Source: Micrasema longulum (lineage: Eukaryota; Arthropoda; Insecta; Trichoptera; Brachycentridae). Taken from it: DNA of 64,000 nt. A program made the translations under genes and the position numbers. Positions 31,960 through 43,445 of the stretch are shown one piece after another. Numbering within the stretch: position 1 is the first letter of the stretch; each line of letters opens with the position of its first letter. The stretch lies in contig JAGVSM010001302.1 in the NCBI GenBank assembly GCA_022494885.1, positions 26,796-90,795 on the forward strand, written 5' to 3'. The notes below the pieces were generated by a model. That model saw only the letters and a program-made list of their open reading frames with translations, was not told where the DNA came from and did no database searches.

Positions 31960-32430
31960 AACATTTCTTGGTGGAACTGCATTTTAATTATAATAATAAA
32001 ATACGTATTTAGGTATATTCTACTTTTATATATAATTTTTACACTGGACCGACATCATCAGAGTGGTGGGAGACTAAACATATAGTTTTAATAAAAGTTA
32101 AATACATATAATTCAAATACATTTATATTATAAAACTTCATAAAATTATATAATTTACATCTATTTTCATTATATACATTCAAACAAAACTTAAATTCAT
32201 ACAATTGTTATTACTTTTAACTTAAATTATTTTAATATAAACTTTAAAAACTCTTTTATTTAAAAAAATCATGATTTACAACTCCTGATTGCACTTGTAT
32301 ATAACATAAAAATTTGTTAAGTCTTCCACCAGTCTGACGATGTCGGTCACGACGAAACCCGGTCACTGGTAAAAATTGTAAATAAAAGTGGAATAAAACT
32401 GTATTCGTATTTTTATTATTATAAAAACTT
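31960..32430. mobile_element. foldback HR/PLE-type element with a hammerhead ribozyme
   Basis: The left part (31960-32065) read on the minus strand gives CCACCACTCTGATGATGTCG, GTCCAGTGTAAAAATT, then AAAGTAGAATATA and TTTTATTATTATAA. The right part (32325-32430) gives CCACCAGTCTGACGATGTCG, CACTGGTAAAAATTG, AAAGTGGAATAAAA and TTTTTATTATTATAA on the plus strand. The left arm is a partial inverted copy with the second half of the ribozyme deleted. The interior is AT-rich without a protein. Confidence 0.8.
32328..32370 (+). ncRNA. type I hammerhead ribozyme
   Basis: Helix I is ACCAGT (32328-32333) with ACTGGT (32365-32370), six perfect pairs. The core CTGACGA lies at 32334-32340, then one unpaired T. 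Helix II is GTCG-GTCA-CGAC (32342-32353), followed directly by GAAA (32354-32357). A very short helix III (AC/GT with loop CCG) ends in the cleavage triplet GTC (32362-32364), with predicted cleavage after C32364. All required core positions are present. A minimal helix III is typical of hammerheads in Penelope-like retroelements. The extra base between the core and helix II is unusual but known in a natural viroid hammerhead. Self-cleavage would process a multimeric or read-through retroelement RNA. Confidence 0.85.
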
Positions 32431-32524
32431 AAAAAGTAAATTGAACATTTTTAAAAATAAAAAAGACAAAAAAAATTTTTCATAGTAAAATATGAAAGTC
32501 CAAATAAGAAATAATAGTTAGTTA

Positions 32525-32632
32525 TAACCATGTTAGAAAAGGGGAAACCAGTGACAGCAGGATTCGAACCTTGGGTTCCCTGATACGAGTCCAAGACACT
32601 ATCACGGGACTCCACCTAGGTTTGCCAACCCT
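32525..32632 (-). mobile_element. SINE-1-like tRNA-derived fragment
   Basis: GCAGGATTCGAACCTTGGG (B box), ATACGAGTCCAAGACACTA and CACGGGACTCCACC. The head matches SINE-1 loosely, the body is replaced by GTTAGAAAAGGGGAAACC. Confidence 0.6.
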
Positions 32633-32639
32633 CCCGGAA

Positions 32640-33450
32640 TAAGGAAATATTAACATACTATGAATACCGATAAAATATACAAAATGTATTTAGAAAGATT
32701 AATTGTACTTTCGAAATCAATATGGATACTATGGAGAAATGTTTTTAAACATAAAAATAAAAAACAAATTATTGAAAAATATGTCCCTTCGAAAATGCGA
32801 CATGTTTGGCCTTGATAATTGAACGTAGTTATGGAGAAAGCAGCCAGCCATAAAAGAGTGAGACTGAAATAATAACACTTTTATAAAAAAAGTCAAAAAT
32901 CGAATTTACACAACAGTTGGAATGTTTTTGACTTTGACTAATAATAAACAATGAATTCATGAGTTTTTAACCATATGACAAACAAGAATCTGATTATGTA
33001 TTTGACCAGTTTAATTGATTTTTAAAGTACCGTAAGATTTTAAGTATCGCGGGTGTTTTTTGCAAATTGAGAAATGCCTTTTTTGTGATCGACACTATTT
33101 TGAGTAGGTGATTATTACAGTTTTTTATATGAAAGCGGTCTGGCTGTTTTTAGCAGAACATAGAATCGACCTTACTGCACCCGGTAACACCAATATATCA
33201 TTTTTTTCAAAATTGTGGACTGGCTGCTTTCTGCATAACTACGTTCAATTGTGACGTCAAGACTCGTAACGATGTTCTATTTGAATTTAAACGGACCCAA
33301 ACAAAGTTCAAAATTTACCCGAATCATGACGTATTAGGGGTGTGGTCAATGCAATGGCCCGTATTCCAGATTATAAATTGAAAAATATTTTTTATGCTAC
33401 AAATTGTTATGAAAAAAATTTTTTTTTGCTCGACGGTATTTCATAGATCA
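32640..33450 (+). repeat. Rep-H copy interrupted by a MITE
   Basis: Blocks CGACATGTTTGGCCTTGATA, then after the insert AATTGTGACGTCAAGACTCG, ACAAAGTTCAAAATTTACCC, GAATCATGACGTATTA and AAATTGAAAAATATTTTTTA. Other copies: 38470-38850 and 49480-50240. No coding potential seen. Class unknown. Confidence 0.8.
32821..33246. mobile_element. 426-bp MITE with 27-bp TIRs and AATT target duplication
   Basis: The left end GAACGTAGTTATGGAGAAAG (32821) and the right end, whose complement is GAACGTAGTTATGCAGAAAG, pair over 27 bp with one mismatch. AATT flanks both sides (32817-32820, 33247-33250). The unoccupied Rep-H copy at 50030 reads GACAATTGTGACG with a single AATT, proving insertion and duplication of that target. 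No open frame. The superfamily is uncertain; a 4-bp AATT target is not the standard TTAA of piggyBac. Confidence 0.92.
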
Positions 33451-33764
33451 TAATTAATTCAAATTCGAAAAAAACGTTATATTTTCCTATTCTGGAATTC
33501 TACGAATGATGGTATTAATTGTTTAAATCTCCTGACTCCCGAAATGTAGCAAAGAAATCTCCCGGAATTGATTGCTATATGATGATAACTCTTACTAGCA
33601 TTTGTATCGTTGCATTTATTTATTAATCCAAATCGCAAATGCCGCAGCTTAGCGTCTTTTTAGGGTACAAAATAAACTTGTGTCAAAAAGTTATTTGGAT
33701 TTTGCACGCAGTGTAAAAAAGTGCAATTTTAACCCACACATATTGTAGATATTAGCGTATTATT

Positions 33765-33935
33765 AGCGTTCTTATGGTTTACACAAATATTTAAATTTTG
33801 GTGACCATTTCCAACGAGTTGTAAATAACTCACTATCAGAAAAAGGAAATCAAGTTGGGGTAGAGTGAGGTTCGAACCTCGGACCTCTGATCCGCGAGTC
33901 AGCAATACTAGCCACGGTACCATAACTGATTAGAT
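33765..33935 (-). mobile_element. SINE-1 copy
   Basis: GCGTTCTTATGGTTTACACA, CAACGAGTTGTAAATAACTC, AAGTTGGGGTAGAGTGAGG, TTCGAACCTCGG and TAGCCACGGTACCATAAC. Full family order. Confidence 0.88.
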
Positions 33936-34095
33936 AATAATGCAAGAATTTACGAATTTTGTTTTGTGAACGTTTTTTTATTTTTGAAATATTGATTTCA
34001 GTTGTTTTTTTTTTTATTTTACCTCCTGGGTTTTCGTTCGATTGAATTTGCAACCCTAACTACAACCCGTTACGTTGCTATTTAACGTCATTGGT

Positions 34096-34260
34096 ATTAC
34101 ATTTTCACACTGTTTAACATTCACCATCCTAACTACGTTTAAACATCCGTATTTCTTTGATTCTTCTGTGTACTGATATTTCAGGAGTTAAAAGGCTGAA
34201 ACCTTTATTGATGTGGGTAAGGTTCAAATGAATTTTTTAAAAACGTCTTAATGAAATCAT
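34096..34260 (+). repeat. R380 fragment, forward
   Basis: CACTGTTTAACATTCACCAT, ACATCCGTATTTCTTTG and GGCTGAAACCTTTATTGATG. Confidence 0.75.
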
Positions 34261-34814
34261 CAATACTTTGAGTACGTCTACAAAGACTAGTACATTTATG
34301 CGTTTATTAATTAAACATAATTATTTTATTTACTTCAGCTTAAAATACTAATTTAAGTCAATTAAAAATAAATGTAACAAATGAAAATAGGCGGATTGGA
34401 GCAATCCGTCAGAAAAAAAGTCAAAAGCTTTTTAATTTAGTTTATTTACATTCTAGCATTCAATTCATTCTTTCATTAGTATCAAGCGTGACAATGATTG
34501 CAAATTCTTTCCTTTTCTTAAGAAATTTGTTTAGGTTGACGGTAGTTTTTCATTAATTTTTCTAAAGAGGCAAAGAATGCAATATCAAACAATGGAATTG
34601 AACGATTCTTCAAAGTCAAAGTACTATCTGTCTAGGTTTTTATTTTAAATAAAAAAATAAGTTTAAAATGTCTACTAAATGGTTGTTTATTTTTATTTAC
34701 ATTTGTAAAAGTTATCAGTATAAATGAAACTACTACCTTTAAAATCTGAGTTATTATTAAACTTTTATAAACACACAAAAACTGTCATTAAGAAATTTCT
34801 TAGTTATTTATTTG
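34261..34814. other. no gene or repeat recognised
   Basis: AT-rich, nothing to support. Confidence 0.45.
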
Positions 34815-34890
34815 TTTACAATGTCGACGTCCAGGAATCTCAGGATGCTCTTCGACGCTGAGTTATCATTTAATCGTCATGTATGTAGTT
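34815..34890 (+). pseudogene. tiny reverse transcriptase fragment
   Basis: MSTSRNLRMLFDAELSFNRH resembles the VRNLG--FD--LSF--HV motif of the thumb-side region of non-LTR reverse transcriptases. No more than 25 residues can be recognised. Confidence 0.5.
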
Positions 34891-35189
34891 AGTTTGTGTA
34901 ACGATTTTATTGAAATGCTAGGGTTTGTTCTAAGTCTTAGTTAAAATGTCAATTGTTAACTCCTTTACTTACATAGTTAGTACTGAGATAGTTAGTGAGA
35001 TGTCGTTTTGAGTTTTTTTTACTTCGAGTGTTTGACTGCCCCGTATAGATTGATTTTCTTAAAACCTATAATTAACCTTAAATATTTTAAATTTAATTTT
35101 ATAAGTTTTTTTTAAATAAAAAAAATGATATTTCTATTTCAGTTGTAACAGTTTTTTGACTAATATTTTCATAGACCCTATTGATGTCT

Positions 35190-35460
35190 GTGTCATTTAT
35201 AAAGCTTTCATCATAATGATTTTTGAGGAGGGGACGAGGTGTGAAGAATACCTCGTCCTAGGAGGAGGAAAATTTGTAACTGGATTGTATTTTTAGGAAA
35301 GGAAGGTTGTGCAACTCCACTAATTTGCTGATGATGAGGCGTGATGAGTGCTGCAACCTGGCTGGTAAAGCTGGCGGTAGTGAGACGCTGGCACACATTA
35401 TATGGAGCTGGCGGTCTCAAAGGACGCAGGCAAAGCTCGCTTCAGGAAAGATTAGTTAAG
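35190..35460 (+). pseudogene. retrotransposon C-terminal zinc-knuckle-like fragment
   Basis: A frame ending at a stop near 35458 reads DECCNLAGKAGGSETLAHII. This recalls the C--C...SETLAHI motif downstream of the reverse transcriptase in R2-like and Jockey-like elements. The final Cys position is Trp here, so the knuckle is broken. Locally GC-rich. Confidence 0.45.
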
Positions 35461-35689
35461 AACTTCTCTCCGCTGATGTTAGATTGTGTTTTGATAATAA
35501 TTTAACGTTTTTTCCAGCACTCACACGTAAAATTATTGTTACATGAGTGCGCTAGGAAATGGGAAGGACCGGTAAGTAATATTTAGTTACAAGTTGGTCC
35601 GAACAATGTTCTTTTTAAAAGGAATAACCCGATAAGCCTCTATTTATTGGCTTGTCAGCAGGTGGGATAGATGGGATATGGAAGTAGAT

Positions 35690-35795
35690 AATGAAAAATA
35701 CATCACAACACCCTGACCAATTGAACTGGCGGAAATCGAACCCTCCACGCCAATTTCACAGTTGGCCATCTAACTAACTGCGCCACAGCGCCTGT
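35690..35795 (-). mobile_element. tRNA-derived SINE head
   Basis: The minus strand reads GCGCTGTGGCGCAGTTAGTT, GGCCAACTGTGAAATTGGCG and GAGGGTTCGATTTCCGCC, a good A box and B box. The body towards 35560 may belong to it. Different from SINE-1 and SINE-2. Confidence 0.65.
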
Positions 35796-35989
35796 CATAA
35801 TTATACAATAATTTATTGCGGACGTAAACTACATCTTCAAAAAAGTCATTGTTTTCTTGATGTCATTGAAACAACGAAGTGAAGTGAAGTTATCTTATTT
35901 TATTTCTTCTCGTCTTGTTCCTCTTGGTCTAGGTCATATGACTGGTTTATGACGGTGGACTATCCTGGAAAGATGACGTTTAGCTGTCC

Positions 35990-36336
35990 TTCTATTTTTT
36001 TGGCGAACTTCCTGGTATTCTCCAGCTGCTAAGGTTTTCAGTCTTAGCAGTTTTCGTATGTCTCGTAGCTTCCGTTTGATCCACGTGGTCCCTCAAGAAG
36101 CGTCTTTTGTTTCTTTTCCACCTCACTATTTCTTCAACACCACGAACATACCTTACAATTTCATTTCTGATCTGATCTCTAAGATTTCTGCCTGCAATGA
36201 AGCGCAGGTTTCTCATTTCCTCCACTCTGAGAAGGCTTTTTGTCCTGTTGATATCGACTCCAGTGACGAACGGTGATTTTTTTATAGGTAATCTACAAGA
36301 AATGTTAAAAAATTGTATCTTCATATAGGTACACAT
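35990..36336 (-). pseudogene. RTE-like retrotransposon C-terminus
   Basis: A 114-residue open frame contains RNLRFIAGRNLRDQIRNEIV, RYVRGVEEIVRWKRNKRRFL, RDHVDQTEATR. This matches the IR----V-----I--WK--RR---HV-R pattern of the polyprotein end in RTE/BovB-like elements. The usual closing GRP--RW is decayed. Possibly the same family as the palm fragment at 52440-52812. Confidence 0.6.
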
Positions 36337-37265
36337 AAGTATCTAATACATAAATGTTATTTTTTTCTGTGCTTCCTTAAATATCATCTCTGCTTTGGTT
36401 GTTGACAACAAACGATTACCAATAATCGAATCAAATGGCAATCTGTATTAAGTTCGAGATATATCTAGCTGTATTCAATAGTATTTTACTACGACACTTG
36501 TACAAAAGTTAAGTACAAAATACCACACTGAATTTCAGTAGATATTATTTTCATTGTGATTGACATGTCAACACTAAGTTCTGTGCCGACTCCTTCTAGA
36601 AATTAAAAATACCAAAAAGGTTCACGTCAAGAGCCATATGTCCGATGTCATATATAAAAAGTAAAATATTAAAGAAAAATACGCCTTAAGAAATCATGTT
36701 CGGAATACTTTTATTCAAACATATAATCTTCAAATAATAAATGTAATCTGCAAGCTTGTTTGAAAAGAAAATAACAGCAACTGTGTTTTATGAATTTAAA
36801 TACAGTATGCATATTTTTATAAAGAAATAAGCTGAAGTAATCGGCTTGTTTATTCATTCACTAGGAACTGGTTGGGCGCTGGGCTTTTGATATCTATTTT
36901 CGGAGGAGTATATAAACGGTGGTAATTTATGATAAATGAGATTTATTTCATTTCATTTCCCATAAATACAAAATACTTTTTTTTTATACGCCTCCACTCG
37001 TTTGCGAGTGATTTTGGCTCTTAGAAACAAGAATAAGAAATTTAAAGAATATACGCTTAAGTGAACGACAAAAAAAAACCCATACCCACGAAAAAATATA
37101 ATATAATGTGAGGTAGTTAAAATCAGTATGAAAGAGTTATGTGACAATAAAATATTATTACCGTCTAAATTAAACGTAAACATAAAATGAAATTTTGGGC
37201 CAAAAGTAGAGAGGGACATTCAATTAGACTTATTATTTAAATTTTGCAAATAATATTTAACAAAT
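36337..37265. other. no gene recognised
   Basis: AT-rich; a hydrophobic minus frame at 36953-37219 has no domain and T-rich composition. Confidence 0.4.
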
Positions 37266-37565
37266 TCAAATATTTTTATTATTTGTCCTTAAGAATTTAG
37301 TCAGAAGTAAATAAGTATCCAAATCATTCTGGGCGAATAAAAATTTTACGTTAAGAGGGAACGTAGTATATTCTTCACAAATATTTTGAAGGAATTCGCT
37401 TCTTTCGTAGAGGGGACAGTCAAAAAACAGATGATCTAATGTCTCATCATCATTTTCACAAAGACACATTGCCGAAGTAAAGACACCTAACGAGACAACA
37501 ATCCCATTCTCATTCTTGATATTAAAGAGATGTTCAATTTTGATTGCTTTTCGATTTCAAACCAT
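37266..37565 (-). pseudogene. non-LTR retrotransposon C-terminal CCHC fragment
   Basis: The open frame 37266-37469 starts MCLCENDDETLDHLFFDCPL, a C-x-C...H-x4-C knuckle with the DET--H-FFDCP consensus seen after RNase H or reverse transcriptase in I/R1-type elements. Upstream in another frame NISLISRMRMG extends it, showing a frameshift near 37475. The rest of the element is absent. Confidence 0.8.
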
Positions 37566-38469
37566 GGTGTAATGGAGATGGAGCATTGAATACTCTTATA
37601 AAACAACCCAGTCGAGGAATTCTGCCAGAAAATTTTCCACTCAGATCTATAAAATACTTATCGATAGTCAAATATTACGGTTAGCTGCGCAGAATCGCTT
37701 ATATGGGGGATTTGCCGCTGATCGACTTTAACTTCCATCCCGTGTGTCATATTTTATTTAATATTATTGATCAATTATGCTTATTTATTATATTATGTAT
37801 TGCCATTTATCTATCTCTGTCTTTGCTATTTATTGATGTAATTCAAGTTTTTCTATTAAATTGCAAATTGTATTCGTATGCATGCATCAGATAATAAAAT
37901 AATAAATTCGTTCTTATATTCTACCAATAAATAAATGCAATCCTTAATGACAGGGCTGGGAAAATTCTCTGCTGCTTCGGTTTCGGAAACCTCTCAGGGA
38001 TATTTATCGCTTCATTATGTTTTCACAAAATTCCTCTCCTACTGTAATATTGATTCCTTGGGAACATGATCCGATGACTGTTGCTGGAAAAAGCTTTTCC
38101 GTATCATGTTTATCTCTCTGTGGGAATCAGAATACTGGGACGCTATTTTCTGGAAGATTCTGAATTTTCCGAGGAATTATTGAGTTGATCACAAACAAAA
38201 GAATTCGAAGAAGAAATTTATTTTGTTACTGATACGAGAAAAATATTAATGGTTATATTTCAATTTCGAATTCAGTAGATAAAGGAAAAATATATATTAT
38301 TTCTACACAATATGACACTTACGATTGCGTATAATATTTCCTCTTCACATCAGTTTTGCACTGATAATTTTATCATATAGGTAGTTCTACATTTATCAAC
38401 CCTTGCAAGACTTTTACATGTAGAGTAAATACGAGATTTAATAAAATAAACTGTTTTTTCTTCATGATT
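37566..38469. other. no gene or repeat recognised
   Basis: AT-rich; nothing to support beyond short frames. Confidence 0.45.
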
Positions 38470-38850
38470 TCACACGTTTATAATAAAAGGGAAATATCAC
38501 ATACTACAAATACGGATAAAAAAACATAAAATAGACTAAGAATAATTAATTGTATTTTCATAATCAATAAAGATATTGTGAGGAAATGTTTTCATACATA
38601 AATGTAAAAAAGAAATTCAATAAAAATACGTTCGTAGAAAAACGCGACGTTCTTGGCCTTGGTTGTTGTGATGTCAAAATTCATGGTAATGTTTTAAACA
38701 AAATTAAATGGTCAGGAACAAATAAACATGAATCGTGACGTATTAAGGGCGTAACGGAAGGAATTACAAATATCTTTAAAAATATCTTTTATTTTATTAG
38801 CAAAAAAAATTTTGTTTACAGGAAAGTATTTCATAATCCTTTATTACTTT
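38470..38850 (+). repeat. Rep-H copy
   Basis: ATCACATACTACAAATACGG, GCGACGTTCTTGGCCTTGG, TTGTTGTGATGTCAAAATTC and ATGAATCGTGACGTATTAAG, collinear with 32640-33450 but without the MITE. Confidence 0.75.
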
Positions 38851-39164
38851 AAAAATGTAAAAAAAAAAAATTAACCTTTTCCGTCAGTTTTTGGGCATCT
38901 TGGACAAGTAGTTGGTAGGAGTTGTTTTTGACAGGTAAACTCGTGAGACGCATTTTGTTGTAATCAGCGAATTTTTAAGACTCCATAGTAAAAATGAAAG
39001 ACACCCACTCACGCTTTGCGGCTTGTTCGCAACTTTTGAAAAAAAACATACCGCGATTATGCACCAGCCACCATATTTACCGAACACGGCCCCCAGCAAC
39101 TTACCTATGTTCTCAAATTTGAAAAGTACCAAAAATAACGAAAAAAAAATCTAAATTTATTTCA

Positions 39165-39790
39165 ACGGAGAGGGAAAATTTTTGAGAAGGGGATATGGAA
39201 GTCTAGGCATTTACAGGGCTTATTACCTGTCATTGGCTGGTTTAAGTGGCCACTTTACGCACTGTGTAACATTCACCATTCTGCCCATGTTTGAACATCC
39301 ACATTTCCTCAAACCTTCCATCTGTTGACTTTTGTGAAGTAAAAGAGCTGAAACCTTTATCACGTGGGTGAGATTCATCCGGCTGAACCAAATCACCTAC
39401 TAGGCAACGCCTGAAAACAATTTTCTAATTTTTATACTTCTTCTTTTACCAGGTAGAATTTCAACAATGTTTGATTATGTCCAAATGCTTGCAGACTGGC
39501 TGGATTTCCTCCCTGGGGAGTTGTTCATATTTAAATTTATTTCAACAGAGAGGGAAAAATTTTTGAAAAGGGAATATGGAAGTCTAGGCATTTACAGGGC
39601 TTATGATCTGTCATTGGCTGGTTTAAGTGGCCACTTTACACACTGTGTAACATTCACCATTTTGCCCATGTTTGAACTTCCGAATTTCCTTTACTCTTCC
39701 ATCTGTTGACTTTTGTGAAGTAAAAGAGCTGGAACCTTTATCACGTGGGTGAGATTCATCCGGCTGAACCAAATCAGCATTTGGACATAA
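39165..39790 (+). repeat. R380: two forward units in tandem
   Basis: TTTCAACGGAGAGGGAAAA near 39160 and TTTCAACAGAGAGGGAAAA near 39538 start successive units about 375 bp apart, joined by CTCCCTGGGGAGTTGTTC. Both contain GTCTAGGCATTTACAGGGCT and AAAAGAGCTG-AACCTTTATC with GTGGGTGAGATTCATCCGGC. The two units are very similar, so the tandem may be young. Confidence 0.9.
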
Positions 39791-40184
39791 TCAAACATTG
39801 TTGAAAAAAAAAATCTTCTATTATGCCTGTAGGGAGGATGATTGGTCTGTTGAACAGCCTACCAAGAGAGGTAGATCTTTTCCATGCATGGATCAACAGT
39901 TTTGGAATCTTTCTCTCTAATAATGTATTATAATTTATTTTAGTGCTTTTTTTATTAAACTGTGATCAATTACAATTTTAAATTTCTGAGAAAATTACTG
40001 TTAACTTTTTTGTAAAGCCTATGTATTGCCAATTAATATTTTTTAAAATATTTAAAACATATTCAAAATGTACAGCAGAATTAAATATTGTTTTTTCTCT
40101 AATCACTTTTCTTATGTTAGAACTCAGGATTTGGAAATATACGAAACATGCTGGACGAATGTTTGTAAAGCATATTTTTGATCA
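39791..40184. other. possible retrotransposon tail at 39815-39925
   Basis: A + frame reads RRMIGLLNSLPREVDLFHAW then INSFGIFL, which fits the R---LLN-LP-EVD-F...F motif of a reverse transcriptase C-terminus. Nothing else seen. Confidence 0.45.
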
Positions 40185-40775
40185 ACAATGTTTTGAGTAT
40201 GTTTAAATGTTTTAACACAGGCTGGATCCCTGGGGAGTTATTAAGGTTTAAATCTATTGCAACAGAGAGGGAAAATATTTTTGAGAAGGAAATATGGAAG
40301 TCTAAACATTTACGGAGCATATGACCTGTTACTGGCTAGTTTGAAAGGCCACTTTACATACTTTGCAATTCTTTAAAAAAATGTCCATGTTGCAACAAAA
40401 TCAGATTATAATAACTCTCTAGGAAAGAAATTCAGCCAATCTACAAACATGTGGACATGCTGAAAACATCGTTGATTAAATTAACTGGTGTAGGAAATGC
40501 AAAAACGGATCGTGGTTCCGTGGCTAGTGTCTTGGACTCACGGCTCAGTGGTTCAAATCCCACACCACCCCAACTTGATTCCCATGTTCTAATAGTGAGT
40601 TGTTTACAACTCTTTGATAATGGCATTTAAAATTAAATATTTGGGTAAATCACAAAAACGCAAATATATGTTTTTTCCAACAAAAAACAAATAATTACTG
40701 TCATGTATTGCCTAGTAGATGAAATGATTCAGCCAGATGAAATTCACCCACATCAACAGTTGAAAGAGTAAAGGA
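40185..40775. repeat. R380 forward plus reverse units, interrupted by SINE-1
   Basis: Forward from CTGGATCCCTGGGGAGTTAT to about 40385, then reverse CAGCCAATCTACAAACATG. The reverse unit is cut by the SINE at 40498-40690 and resumes TGTATTGCCTAGTAGATGAA, CACCCACATCAACAG. Confidence 0.8.
40498..40690 (+). mobile_element. SINE-1 copy inside R380
   Basis: CGTGGTTCCGTGGCTAGTGT, ACTCACGGCTCAGTGGTTC, CACCCCAACTTGATTCCC, AATAGTGAGTTGTTTACAAC and the tail GCAAATATATG. The best + strand copy of the tRNA-like head. Confidence 0.88.
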
Positions 40776-40879
40776 ATAGTATCAGGAATAAAACATATTT
40801 AAGAAAGAAGTAAAAAAAAAATAGAAAAATTAGTAAAAAAAACACTTTTTTTCAATTCATATTTTTAATTGATAACATT

Positions 40880-41385
40880 TATAAATATTTTTTTTATAAA
40901 TCGCATTATTGTGTGACGTTTATATATATATTATGTATCACACTCAAAGAATACTCCCACACTACCAGAAATCGAACTAGAGGATGGGTCATGGGGTCTA
41001 CCACAAACTCTGAATTCGGGCAAAAAAATTTCAGGTTTCTGGGCCCCAAAATGTTGCATTTGTTACCCAAACATTGCAAAACCATAACCCGGATTCAATT
41101 AAACATGTAGATTTGCAAAAAAATGGTTACTGGATTTACGTAGAGTAAAATCGTGAAATTCACTCAAAAACATTCTTATATAATAAATGGTATAATTAAA
41201 TATTGTATAACCGTATAATAAATTAACTAGTAAGTAGTAATATTATTATTAATTTTCGAGTAAAAATGTCTGCCTTAAAACAAGTTGTACCTAGTTAGGC
41301 AGACTATACAGAATCTAGAAAAATCTATCATTTAAGCATGTATGTAGTAGAAGAAGAAATTGAATTTTTTAAAATAAAAACCATT
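40880..41385 (+). pseudogene. RTN-D non-LTR retrotransposon C-terminus and 3' UTR
   Basis: Reads TRNRTRGWVMGSTTNSEFGQ, KNFRFLGPKMLHLLPKHCK, the same segment as the minus copy at 22325-23060 (WVMGSTTYSKFGQKKIRFLG). The 3' UTR has TTAGGCAGACTATACAGAAT and ATGTAGTAGAAGAAG. Truncated. Confidence 0.82.
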
Positions 41386-42639
41386 ATTTTTATGATAAAT
41401 CTATAAAAATTGAATTTCGTTGCTACATTACGTATATTTTTTTCTGAAATAATCCATATTTTCTGTATTCTCTTCTTAAAAATGTTTTGTCTCTGTCACA
41501 ACAAATTAACATAGTTTTGATGGTTGAAAATAGCGAGTAATTAATATCGAAATATTTAATAGTTCGGTCGAATTTAAAATGAATTGTTTTGTTATGTATT
41601 TATTGAATCGAGAGGATGTCCTTTGACGTCACTCTTTGTTCCCGTTGATTTATCAAAATAAGCATTCCTTTTGGAGAAGTACAAATTGTTAATTCGATGT
41701 GAACTTTGAAGAAGTCGAAATTGCTAACCCTTTGTAAAATTATTTTGCGGCCTATAGTTACAACAAAAGTTTTCATTTCCTTACCAATTAAAGAACTTTT
41801 ATACTGAGAATGAAACAGAAACAGAAATTTCAGTGGTTTTCTTTAATATTTGTTAAAAGACTATCAAATTAAGCCAAAAAAATTATTTAAATGTTTTTAT
41901 ATATCATATTATCAGCGCTATGGTTTTTTAAACTTTTAAACTTTTTTAATTACTCCGCCTGTGACGTTACAAGTTGTCGTCTGCAAGTTTTGTTGATTGG
42001 TAAGTTTTTTATTTTTTAATTTTTTTTATTAATAAATTTCATAAAAGTCACATGTTTTTAAAAAATTCTATACAGATACACTTTATACATCTAGTAAATA
42101 TTATCACTGTAACTTTCCAAAAAAAGAGACTAACTCTTGTGCTTGGAGAGTGACTTACACTGTTGTAGTTGTGTTAACGAAAAGGCGGACTGTAAATGAA
42201 AGACGAATTTCATTCAGTTTTTGAATTGGGAAATATTTGAGAGAGGAATAGGCACATAGAGTGGATACCTACCTTTGATATAATCTGAATGTTCTTCAAT
42301 TTCTGGCACTAAATCACAAATGAACTTACAATATAACAATATTTTCCACGACACGCGACGATTCCAACCACTATTTATCGATTTATGTAAAGATCAAAAA
42401 TGTTGTATTGTTTTTATTCTAAATCCGAATCTTCTCATTTTGAATATCTTCTCTCTTGATGTTAGGTAGGTACCATAAGGATAGGTCAAAGGAAGGATGG
42501 GAACGAAAGGTAATTGGCCAGGAATAGTATCGATAAATGCTGTTATTTACTTAACCAGTTGTTAATTTATAAGAGTTTATATAATTTTAAATATACGAGT
42601 ACATGAGAAACAAAATAAAAACATAGAATTTATATAGAA
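41386..42639. other. no gene or repeat recognised
   Basis: AT-rich sequence, no frame with a domain, no repeat shared within the window. Confidence 0.45.
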
Positions 42640-42855
42640 AAACATAAAACAATTATACATTCATACTAATTAAAATTTAATGTAGTTTGTACACGTGTTC
42701 AAAATTTTCTTTTGATTTTTTTTAAATTTATTTGTTGATATATTATTTTTAATAGTTTTTAGTTCATTGGGGAGATTATTAGCATTTTTTTCACCTTTGA
42801 ATACAAAGCTATTTTGACCATGAGTTAGCTTCTTGGAAACCGGATATCTTTAACA
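42640..42855 (-). pseudogene. non-LTR retrotransposon C-terminal fragment
   Basis: From about 42850 down to the stop at 42670-42672 the frame is open: KKLTHGQNSFVFKGEKNANN, LPNELKTIKNNISTNKFKKN. This matches the S--Y-G---WN-LP--LK...FK- pattern of the reverse transcriptase end. Low complexity (Lys/Asn rich). Confidence 0.6.
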
Positions 42856-43194
42856 ACACTATCTTTGCTGGATTCGAAAGAACTTGTGATGTAGTTCAAA
42901 GTAAAGAAACGTCGTCGTACAATGAAATTCTTTCATTTTCACCGCGTGCAAGAAAACATTTTTACATCCAATTTCCTAAGGTATTGAATTTCCTCATTCA
43001 GTATGGATCCATCGTTCCGTCACAAACAAGCCTCTGCATTTTTTTTTCTATTAGGTATTGTGTCTGTATTCGGGCGGATGAAGAACACAGTTCTGTGTGT
43101 GAAATAGAACCAGACTTCTGCACGAGCGTTTTCCATTCTATGGCTACTCCCGGGTAAAAATCCTAAACGAAGAAATCGTATGGAAATCCGCATC

Positions 43195-43445
43195 GCTCTG
43201 TAGTGTTTGGCGCATTTGCCTACCATTCTTAAGGCTGTAGGTTCAACTCTTTGCAAAGTAGACGTAAAATATTGATTTTAAATATTGTTTAAACACCAAT
43301 ATTTCATTGTTCCTGGACTGGTACATGAGGCTAAAGACTGATCACCTTACCTTCATGTAACAAATTATCAAAATACGCTGCAACTGTTTAAAAATGCAGG
43401 GCCCTTTGTACCGCTGGGTGCGGAAAAGAAAATTATGATGAATGA
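43195..43445 (+). mobile_element. SINE-2 copy, diverged
   Basis: TTTGGCGCATTTGCCTACC, GTAGGTTCAACTC, TTCCTGGACTGGTACATGAG, ACCTTACCTTCATGTAAC and GGGTGCGGAAAAG with a short ATGATGAATG tail. Confidence 0.82.

Noticed and set aside
33729..34053. two minus frames with GSEVRGSN- and RIRGPRFEP-like strings
   Set aside because: Products of the SINE-1 tRNA-like head, a common source of spurious frames.
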